Assembly: GCF_964275005.1 (NCBI RefSeq)
Contig: NC_092699.1
Span: forward strand, 16,034,149-16,098,148
Direction: 5' to 3'
DNA from: Diadema setosum
Lineage: Eukaryota > Echinodermata > Echinoidea > Diadematoida > Diadematidae
DNA: 64,000 nt
Part shown: piece by piece, positions 23,105 through 35,100 of the stretch
Numbering within the stretch: the stretch's first letter is position 1
Layout: each line of letters starts with the position of its first letter
Made by a program: the position numbers and the translations under genes
Notes under the pieces: model-generated
The model's database searches: none
What the model was told of the DNA's origin: nothing
The model's input: only the letters and a program-made list of their open reading frames with translations

Positions 23105-26100
23105 ATGGAGACATCAATGCTTAACTCGACGATCGAATTCATCGAAGGGGAAAATGATTCCAGCATCGTCGAAGAAAAGACGATTACGCCGGCTGGTAAG
23201 GCCTCGTTCGAAGTCCCCTTCTTCATCACGATGCTCCTCTTTGGAGGGGTCGGTAACCTAATCGTCGTCGCCGTGTATGGTCAGAAGAAATTTAGGAACT
23301 CGAACGCAGCTCTTCACATCTTGAGCCTTGCTGCGGGTGAGTGAAAATATTAATTTTTACGTAGTAATGTAATTTGATAAGTGTGCTTTTTTAAAAACTA
23401 TATATTAAAGATTATCAAATAGGCATACAGTTTATCAAAAAGGGCACATGATGTCTAACCTGCCACGAGTAGACAAACGTCGCATGAGTTTATGATTGCT
23501 TCTTTATTATCAAACGATGCACTACCCATTGATATTTTAATCCACTACTATCTCCTTAATCAAACCGAAACTGTCGACGAGCTTATTCGTACCCACAATT
23601 TAAGATGGCCGAAGTTATATCACTTAAACATAGCCCGAGTGATGAAGATTCCAACGGTGTTTTTATGGAGTTCTTGATGATAGAAAAATATAGTTGCAAG
23701 GGTGTTTGTGAACAGTTTCACTGGATTTTCTTTGTCTTCCTCAAATGTTCATAAATTCTGTGGGTGCGAGATTGTAGGTATTGCAGGTATTTCAGAAATG
23801 CAATTCGACGTCGAGTTCAAGTTAAATATAGTGAAGAGAGTGAAATTAGACAAACCGTGTGGTAAGCTTCAAGGTTTCATTATAATCGAGCTTGAAATAG
23901 AAATTAAAAAAAGGTCGTAGAATACTGAAGTTTCAACTCTGTCTTATCAGACCAGTTGTATCAAAAGCAACTACAAGCGCAAAATGGAAAACGCCATCAC
24001 CGCACAAAATACCACTTCTCTTACTATTTTCTTTATTTTGACAAAGAATTGATAAGAATAAGCTGTATCATTCAAAGAATTATTGTTGTCTGATAATAAA
24101 TTAGCAACTTAAGAGCAGGAGCTTGCCGCGTTGCTATTAGTCCATGGGCCAAGAGGCGAAAAATTGGTTATTGGTACCATCTCAGGGGGCAATACCTTTT
24201 TGGTGTCATTTTGTTTGTTGGGCATAGATATGCTTATCAAGCTATGATAGCATTTCCAAATGAGTAGCTTAGTCCTAATAAATGAATTTTTAACCAATTT
24301 GGGCTCGTTTTTATATCCCCATACTTCTGAATCGAGGCTAACCGCTACAGAAACAAGAGCACGGTCTTCTGTATGTCCATGGAGCTCATGGTATGTCCAC
24401 AGGTGTTCTGTTGTAAACGCGGTGCGCTTAGTATTTATTCAAGGCGGCGAAGGGAATATCCAAAGGGTGATGCTGTCCAGAGCTAAACGCGGTGCGTTTA
24501 GTCTTTATTCAAGACGGCGAAGGGAATATCCAAAGCCTATGATACAGTGCATATCCCTTTATCTAAAAAAACAAACAAAAAATCAATTCCTCGTGGATTT
24601 TGCCGTATTTTTTATTATTCATCATTTTCCGGTGAAAACGCTAGGGTGAAAACACTAATGCCACGCCAATGTAGCTTTATTTCCATCAAACAATGAACCG
24701 GTACACTACAATACGTAATAATAAATACTATTGTAAATGAGCAGAGTGATTTTTGTTTAAAACTGATGTATTTGTTGAGAGGGTAGTATAAAAACAGTAT
24801 AGATAATTCCTTTAAATAGTAACTTTAGATATGATAACGGTACATTGTTTTGTTTTGTTGTTGTTGTTGTTGTTGTTGTTTTTTTCTTTTTGCAGTGTTT
24901 ACCAGAACTGATATTGTTGTTAATCAGACAAACACACACACACACAGACACGGAAACAATTGTCACACAATTAGTCCATGGGCCAAGACCCGAAAAATGG
25001 GTTACTGGTACCACCTGAGGTGGCAAGTTCTAGTTGTGCATTTTGAAATGGCATATAATATTATCTAAGGAATATTATTTTGCTATAAAAGTATAATAGC
25101 ATTTCCAGAGTAGTAGCTTAGTCATAGATTTCAGCCATCAACCCGACCAATGCCAAATATTTTTGACGCTCTTTGACCAAAGACAGGCAGAGTGTGACCT
25201 TTGAAAATTTCCACTAGGAATTGTTTTTTTGTTTGCTTTTTAAATAAAGGGATATACACTGTATCATTAGCTTTGGATATTCCCTTCGCCGTCTTGAATA
25301 AAGACTAAGCGCTGTGGACATCGTAACCCTTGGATATTCCCTTCGCTGCCTTGAATAAAGACTAAGCGCACCGCGTTTACAACAGAACACCTGTGGACAT
25401 ACAGAAGACAGTGCTTTTCTTTCTATAGCGGTTAGTTTCGATTCAGAAGTAAAGGGATATAACAGCGACACCAAACGGGTTAAAAATTCATTTATTAGGA
25501 CTAAGCTACTCATTTGGAAATGCTATCATAGCTTGATAAGCATATCTATGCCCGACAAACAAAATGACACCAAAAAGGTTTTGCCACCTCAGATGGTACC
25601 AATATCTGGCCTGGCCCATGGACTATATTATATAGATACCCAAAACACGATTTTTTAAAAACAAAATCACCATTCACAAAAATGGAGGCTTTCTAACACT
25701 AATTGTTTCTTTAACCTTTCGTGTGTAGCAATCCAGGCATTTGCTCGTCTTATGAAAGAATTTTTCATGTGAAATAAAACCACCTCAAAAAATTTTAATC
25801 TTTTTTAGTCATAATGTAAAACATTATCGTGCCAATTACTGTCTTCGTAACAAATTTTCTTTTTTATTATTTCAACAAAATCACTTGAAAGAGAAGATGT
25901 AAACTTGGGTCACTCTCAAGATTGCGTGGGAAGAGATAACGACCTTTTAGTTCGCCATAGCCGTATGAGACGTCTGGGCAATATTCTCATAAAATCTCAC
26001 TCATCAATCATAATGAAGATTTTGATAGCAAAACGGATTAAGCACCATTTAAATGACAAAATGAAATATTTCCAGTGATACATCACTTGCTACATAACAA

Positions 26101-29100
26101 GGAATATTCTTGAAATACGGGTAAAAAATGTGTTTCATGTTTTCCTATTATTTCTAACTTTTTTAGCAGCTTTAATGGCAAATATCTCAAATTATGAAAA
26201 ATTATACTTAATTCATTTTGCAAGCAAACTCTTCTTTTTCCGGTCAGGGGATATCTGCCTACTCATCTTCGTTGTCGGCCTACACATCTCCGAGTACTAC
26301 CGGGTCACATGGTTCATCTTGTGGCGCACCGATGCCCAGTGCATCCTACACAGATTCGCTCGCTTTGTCGGCTTCAACGTCACTATTTTTGAGATGATGG
26401 CCATAGCAATTGACAGGTAAACTTGACTTATTATGTTTTATAGTGTGAAACCCTTAATACGGGACAGGATCTGTCATAAGCTTGCGGGTAAACACAAAGA
26501 GAGGTGGATGATGATAATGCGCTAATGAGTTATCTAGTTCAATTGTCTAACTCTTTTTGAAGACCTTTGGTAATGCTCCAGTTTAACGAAGATAAAGACA
26601 GACTGGCCGCCAATCTGTAAAACTATGTCCCCTCATTGTAGCATTTCACTCAAACACTCATAATCATATTGGTGTTCAAAGCTGCGAACCTACAGCAACT
26701 ATTCTTTGATACTTTCTTGTGTTAAAAGCTACGGAAATAGTAACAATGTTTCTAATACGTGCCAAACAAATTGAAATCAGTACTACTGCGAGCATAATAC
26801 TGGCGAGATATCACTATGATTAAACGCAACTTTCAGAAATTGCATCGTAAAACCGTTCCTTTGTAAAACTCGGAATCATGTCAGTGAAGCGCAAGTAATT
26901 CATGCACACCAACTGGTACAAACTGAGGAGAATAAAATTAAATAATTTGTGTATGTGTGGTTCTAATATAAGAGAATCATTAAATACAGTACCGGTTCGA
27001 TACATTGAAAACAGCACTGGAAAGTACTAACGGAAAGATAACGGCAGCAGAAGGTTTTGTCATAAAATTGTAGTGCAAAAATTCTGGCAATCTCGAAATT
27101 TCTCTGTGACAGCTGATGAAATACATGAACACAAGAACAAACAAAGAAAAGTGATTCAAGTGATAACATTGCAGTTGCATGATCAAATTTACTCTTAGTT
27201 CTAAAATAACAGAGTTCCTGAATAACATAATCACAAAAGATATTGAAAAGTGCCCACCACAGAAAGGAAAGGGGAAGATTTTTCTCGTGAAATTGCATCG
27301 TCTAAAAAGAACCAAAAAAAAAAATCCTTCAACAAGTTTATCATTTTCTATATGTGGCTACGCATGTACGATACTAGTGCATGTAGACAGGTACAAAATG
27401 AAATTATTCAACGCACAAAATGTTTCCGATTTGCATCGTTAAAAAAAAAAAATCTTCCAGGAAACACTGCTTGACAAAGAATGAACACAGGGGTACTAAC
27501 AAAGAATACTGTTTTACGTAGGACAATGATGGCAGTTGATTTGGTACGGGCTGCTCTCAGGTAAGAGAGTTATTGAATGTCGAAAGATGTGGAAAGTGTC
27601 GTTCGAATGATACTGTAAGCGAAGCGGAATAATTTCTTTTGATACTGAATCGTGAAACTTCTTCTTGAAAACTCAGAATTAACGCACGGCAGCGAATGAA
27701 CACAGGCACAAGCAAAGTAAAATGACTCAAAATCGGAAGTGATGTCAGTTAATTGATTGGGCCTGTTCCATATGTGTATATGAGATTACTACTAGTATCT
27801 CTCAAACTACAGTAATGCACATCATCAAACGTCATTTGTCGGGCATGTGAAACGCACACCAAGCCAATGAAGCAAGGTGCAATGCACCAAATTGTGTTTG
27901 TGTGTTTGTGTTCAGTCATAATCTTTACGAACAAAAAAAACAACAACCATAAAATGCAAGTAGACCACATAGAACTGCTTTAAACTTTAGCTGTTTAACC
28001 TCGACGATAGTACAATGTATAACCCTAACTGAGTTAAACTTCGAATCAAGGACCGCATGAGCTGTGACATCTCCCGTGACAAGATGCTTTGTAGCTGGCA
28101 TATCATGTCGAGTTATCCTCAGCGTTCCTAACCAGAAGTTGTTGTGGAGCAGACTTCAGTTGTAGCTCATTGAGTAGAGTGTCGCAGTAATCACAACCAT
28201 GTGAACGCAATAACCAGGAAACTTTTGGATAAGCTTGACACAGTGTCAAGCGCCGAATCATCTAAAGAAAACGAGACTTCGGATTTATAGAGCAAAAAAA
28301 TAAAAAATAAAAAATAAAAATACGTGTAGCAAATGTTTCTGTCTTCTTGGTTCACCTTGATGACACACAAGTCTTGGATTTTATCATCGAGTGTCATTTA
28401 GCATGATAATTACAACGAACGAATTCGTAGTCAGAGAGCGATTACACTTATCATCGACGGTAAGTTAACTCTGTGAACATGGTCACATCAAAATCCCACG
28501 TGCACATTGTTATCAACAACTTTTTTTTTTTCAGATAATGTACGGTGTCACCCAACGGCGATGAAGAAGTGAAGAGTTTGTTCGCAAAAACCGATAAGTC
28601 CATATTTGCCAAATGGAGATATTTGCGATTAAAGGTTCAGAAAAATAAAGAGTATCATAAGAAAATGTATGGTTCTTTTGACCATAACTTCATAAATGTA
28701 CCTTTATAGTGACCAATATATCATTTAAAATGGTATTATTTTGTACTTCATAACAGAGACCGTACTTCAAAATCTTCAAAAATGGACTTATCGGTTTTTG
28801 CGAACAAACTCTTAAAGTGCATTGCGCCGTTTGTAAAGACATGTGGTTTTTACTAACGATTTGTAATTTTGTTGCGGATACCCTATTCAAACTTACCATG
28901 AAATGACTGCACAAAACTTGGTATGTACATGACTTTTGCAACGGCGCCTATATTTATGTCTTGTGTGGACTAGTGTTGTTTCCTCAATAAAGCTTAACGA
29001 GAATTCTACATAATAAGAAATGCGTATTTTTAGTTTGGAAATAAATTAATCAAAAATAAGGAATGGATGTATCCATCAATATAATAAACACCTCGTTCTT

Positions 29101-29112
29101 TGCATATTCCGT

Positions 29113-29143
<31 letters not shown>

Positions 29144-32100
29144 GCTTTGTTTTTGTTTTTGTTTTTTTCGCTTATGAATAAACAGGACAAAAATAATTGC
29201 TCTACTCCCCTCTATCTTTCTCTGTAAGTTCGATTGATGTTGGCCCTTCTTAATAAGCCACGCGCAAAATCGTACGGGGCCTACATGCTTATAACGTACC
29301 CCACCTGAGATTTTATTGAATAAGCTTTATTAGAATAAAATGATGCTGTCACAACTAATTATTGCGGAATCGTTTCACAGTGCATAACAACCTACACATA
29401 TCTGGACATGATATTTCATCATAAAGTAGACACAATAATGCTGAAACATTCATAGAAACTAGAAATGTCCTTATGGCGACTGGTATGCCTCTGCCATAAT
29501 GCATGGTTCTGCTAATAGGTCTATACTACAATGTCTTGGCAATGTGTAATGACAGTTTCACATGGTTTGTCACAAACGTGTTGAATGTTCACTTTCCTTA
29601 AACTAAGTTTGCTATATTGTCTAAGAATGCAGGTATACATGTATTTGGGAATTCCAGGGTTTTTGCTCGACTTCTGACTCTTTTATATGTTTATGCATTG
29701 CATTATTTTCAAGGTACGAAGAAAAAAGGTAATTTCAGTATTAAATAGAAAAAACTTTTGCATTTTATTATGGCCTTTGACCCTTGACCTTTAACCCTAT
29801 GACCCTAAAATTTCCAAGAGAATCTTTGTCAGGTAGAACATGCATAAATATGTACTAAGCTTCATAACACCTTGAGTCACTTTCAAGATATTTAGGAAAA
29901 AGTGAAATATAGCACTTTCACTTGAGCTTTGACATTATTATGTTTGACCTTTCACCTTTTGGCAGGAAATTTCAATTAGGTAATACATGTATATATTTCC
30001 ATTAGGTAATACATGTATATATTAAGGTTCATGAAAAATCCTGCAAGCATTGCATAAATATGAGGGAAAAAGTGAAATTTTGAGGAGTTGACCTTGACAT
30101 TTGACCCCTAACCTTTGACCCATGACCCCTAAATTCCCTAGATAGCCTGCCAGCAATTTCATGTATATGTACCAAGTTCCATGAAGATATCTTGAAGCAT
30201 TTGCGAGATATGGAGAAAAAAAGTGAAATTCTAACATTTTCACCTGACCTTTGACCTTCTGACAATTGACCTCATGACCTGAAACTCTCTGGAGAATTTT
30301 CATTTGGTAGTACATCTATACTCTAAGCGTCATTAAAATACCTTCTGGCATTACATAGATATGGAGGAAATAGTAACATTTTCAGCATTTGACCATGACA
30401 TTTTGACCTTTGACCTCTTGCCGTTTTCACTCAAAAACTACCGAATTAATTGCTCCATCATACGTCATTCTTGGACCAAGTTAGGTGAAATTTACCTTAT
30501 CGAATCTCGAGTTATCGCGTAAACGGATAAATTTTAGAGTTAACGTTGACCTTTGACCTTTGGCCTCTAGTTGATTTCACTCAAAGACTAATCAAGTAAT
30601 GGCCTCATCATATGTCATCCTTGGACAAAGTATGGTGAATTTGCTTAAAATGTCTTGAGTTATCGTGTAAACGGATACAATTTCATGATTTGACCGTGAC
30701 CTTGACCTCTGGCTGATTTCACCCAAAATCTAATCAAGTACTTGCCCCTATCATACTTCATACTTGGAAGTTTGGTAAAATTCCACTCAATATTACTCAA
30801 GTTATCGCGTTTGGACGGACATTGTGGTCGTACGGACGTACGGACGTAAGCACGGACAGACGCACAATCCGAAAACATAATGCCCCCGGCACCCTTCGGG
30901 CTGAAGCATTAAAACGCTGTGATATGTAAAATGCAAAAGTTGGTAATTCCTTTCCATGAAAACAAAAGTCAATGGTTTATACAACTTGCACAATACATGT
31001 ACGTGCCAACTTACAAGGAACCAGTTTCTTTGTACTCCTGTCTTCATAAAACCTATCAGTCAACTTGTTTTCTGGGTTTTTTTTTTCTTTAAGATTTACT
31101 GTCTGCTTAGCAAGGATAACAATCCAAAGTAGATAAAAGATTTTCAGTACGTTTGGCAATTAAAACTCCACTCTCCAGGTCGCAGCACACAGCCTGTCTG
31201 AGGTGTGATCATGGACCTAACTTTGCTAGGTCCATGGTATGATTGAGACGGTGAAGAAGGGCCGGATTATCATACTAAAGACGCCAAATATAAGAACCAT
31301 ACATTATCCCCAATTTTTAGTGAGCAAAATAACTAAAAGGATGGCAAAATGTAGGAACACACAAAGAATGCATGTAAAGACGAGCGTGATTTTCCAAGGG
31401 CGAATGTATAAGTGACATGATTATTTGCTTTTCGTCTTTTTTTTTTCTTATGTTACGACCACAATCACTCTGAGAATGATCGCACAAAAGAAACCATCAA
31501 CTAATGTTCAGGCGGTTTATTAACAGTGATATTGTGGGTACATACTCGTAATCGGTTTTCACATCAGTACAATAATGATCAATAGAAACAATTACAAATC
31601 GGTTATAGAATCACTTACATATTATGTTATCAAGTAGTCCTTTGAAAATGTTCAGATACGATGTTCGATGCACCGATGAATGATCCTTGACGCACCGATG
31701 AATGATTCCTCCGACGTAACTCCAAAGGCACAGGTTGCATTAATCCACAGTATAAATCCGGGGTAAAATCCACGATAGATGCCCACGGTATAATGTTCAC
31801 AGCGAAACGTGTAAAATCCAGACGTTATGACGACCACGTCCAGTTGATGCGTTGAATGATGATTCACTTCACAATGTCCAGCGAGGAATCCGCCCGTCAC
31901 AGCTTTGCCGTAACAATGTCCGTTGACATTAAAATATGGATTCTGTCTCCAACGTAGGCAAATTAATTCTCTGCAGGCAAAATGTCTCCCAAGCCTTATC
32001 TCCATAAACACAGTTTGTATAGCAGGTCAGCAGGTAACACAGGACTGATTATAACAAGTCGCTTCAGAGCCAGAAGTGACGTAACTCTCAGAGCAGAGGT

Positions 32101-35100
32101 GTTAGGTACTCTGCCTACCTCAGAATTTCTCCGGCTTATATACTATCCATTCACCCCTTTCTAGTACATTCTCTCATTTTCTCCAACCTGGGGCCACATA
32201 CCTGAACATACTAGCAAGTCCAAATTCCAGGAATCCTGGATGACTCACTGCCTAATATGTGCATAACATCATTGCCAAAATTAACTACCAATCACATTGG
32301 GTTACAAGGGCAGTGCCTCACTCAGCCAGCACTTCCTAGAATTTTCTGGAATGGGTTAAATCATTCTAGATTGAGTGAGCTATAATGTATTTCCTGTCAC
32401 ATGCATACATGTACTGTAGCTACATTGTATACCATGTAGAAAATTCTCCACTGATCTGGTCAGCCTGTATGTACTATATCTATATCATATAGAATGTTCT
32501 CCATTAATCTGGTCACCCTGTGTACATACACATTAAACAACCATGCATACAGCCTTGATACATGTACATAACTACTTGTGTGTACATTTGTGACACTTAA
32601 AATGCAGATATCTGGCTGTCTGCTTCCCTCTCAAGTTCAAAGTTCACTGCTCTCCTGAAAAGACGAAGGTCAAAATCGTCATTCTCTGGATCCTCGCTTT
32701 GATCACTGCCATCCCTGTGGTTCCAAACTTTGCGGTAAGCACCACGATTAGTTTTCATGCGTCTCATGTTATCTGAATGCATTTGGTTCGGTTCTTATCT
32801 GAAAGCAAAAACCCTACCCAGTGTCTATCCATGATTACTCTAAGATGTGTGGCGCAAACATTCGGAACATACCCGAATGTTGTTTTACAAAATGCCGCGA
32901 TGACATCTGGGTTTTTCATGAATATCATGGATAAAAGTGGCAGTGTTTGTGACAAAGAAAATAATGCTGTTTGACTCTACGAGATATAACTTTTACAGAG
33001 AACTCAAAGCTGTTTCGTAAAAAGAAAATTGAAAGTTGTGCTGACGTTTGTTTTCAATGTAGGCAGCCGGAAATCTAAAACGTAACTTTTTTTGGGGGTA
33101 TACAATTTCGTCATTCGAAAGCTCTGCGACAAACAGGAATGTTGCTTCGACAGAACCCTTTTACTTCAAATTATTTTTGCGTCTTTCCAGAAAACAAAAT
33201 ACTCATGATGACATAATGGGTTTTCATCGTTCTGTATCACGGAAGTGTAAACTTTAGGGGATGTGTACAATTGCTGTTGCTCATTTATGTTCAAGGAGTG
33301 TCATATTACATTGTAGGGGTGAGTATAAGTATAGAAAAATCACCATGAAACATAATTGCGTAGGATAGTGTATCGCATTTATTGCACGTATGAGTTGATA
33401 TACGACTGATATAAACATGACTGATAGAGATTGTGACCCGATAGCGTAGAATGTAAGGGGTTTAAATCCAGGCAGACCCAAATTAAAAGACAGCCAATTT
33501 ACTGTTTTCCTGACGATGTTCTATTACAGGAACTAAATGAATAGATTCTAATGAGTTACTTTGTTTGATTCATATTTTGCGTGTGTCACTTTTAAACGGT
33601 TACATTTTGTTATTCCAGATGTTCGGAAGATGAAATTAGGTTCAACATTCCAAAGGTTTATTCGTATATCCGAAAATGAAATAAGGTTCATAATTCCGAA
33701 GTTTCATCAGTACGCACCGTCTTTACAACTTTAGATGAACGAACCTTCGGAATAACGAACCACATTTCATCTTCGAATTAACAAACCCTCAGAATAACGA
33801 ACCTTATTTCATAATCAGATAAACGAACCTTCAGAATAGCGAACCTTCAGAAAAACGAACCTTATTTCATATTGTGATTAACGAGCCTTCAGAATAACGA
33901 GCCTTATTTCATTTTTGGATTAACGAACCTTTACAATAACGAACCTTCAGAATAGCGAACCTTATTTCAATTCAATTCAATTCAATTCATTTTATTTTCA
34001 TACTTCTCATTTATGAACATTACAACAGAAACCAGACAAGATCTTTTACCTTGTGAACAATGTGCAGAAAACAAACAATATACATGGTGATAACACAGTA
34101 ATTACATGTAATGATAACTGGTCAAAATCGAAATCGAAATGGCCGGGGTTGATGAAAGAGAAGTATGACGGGACCAACATGAAAGCTAGCTTGTTTGGCT
34201 GTAAGCCCCGATTAATCAGTGTTTGTGAAAAAGAAACGGAGAACGGATAGAAGATAAGACCAGAATGATGATGTAAGGTTGCCAAATTTTATGTGAAGAA
34301 AAAAAAAATAAGAAGAAGAAAAAGAAGAAGAAGAAAAACAAACAAACTATACTTTAATATGAACTTACTGTGACCGAGCCATCATTATTATAAAGCCTAC
34401 TTTGGTATATATACTAGTACTATAAACTATTGCTGCATTAAAACTATCACTAGGATATGATCAGTAAGACACAAAAAGTAACATGTACAGCTATTAAGGG
34501 TGGGATTTCACGGAGCACGCGAACGACTTGCGAAGGACGCGAATGACAAAATCCAACATTCGGAAAAGTTTTTCTCCGAATGTTTTCCGACAATGAAGCT
34601 GAAAACTATTCTTGTGCAATTTGTGCGAAGTTTCCACGACGTATGTGCGAATGTCGTGTGTATCATTGCTAGAGTACAGCATGTTACGTACACGAAGAAC
34701 ACGCGACGGAAATGCGAACAACGAAAAATTTTCAATAATCATGGGAGAAAATGTACCCAAGGAGAGGTGGAAGCTATCTTGAGTTGAATTTTTTTCTTTC
34801 CTCTATTTCTCCTTTCTTTTTCTCTCGTTTCTCTATCGTGTGCTTGCCTACATTTTTTTTTTTTTGCTAGGACATATCTCCACTCGTAAAGCATTTGATC
34901 TTTTTTTTTTTTTTGCAGTTCCTCCAACACATAATCTCTATAGTTCAAATGAAATTTTACATACTTTAGATTAATTTTATGTGTATTCTGCGATTTTTTT
35001 CTTGTATATCAAACATTTATTTCTCTTTGCTAGTCTTTAATTTCTTTTGTTACTATAATTGTTAATAATTGTTTGATGTTTAGATGTATGCTACGATTTT

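Noticed and set aside
31652-32011. Minus-strand open frame of 119 codons in gene B intron 2
   Set aside because: It lies within the solo LTR and has no protein-like motif.
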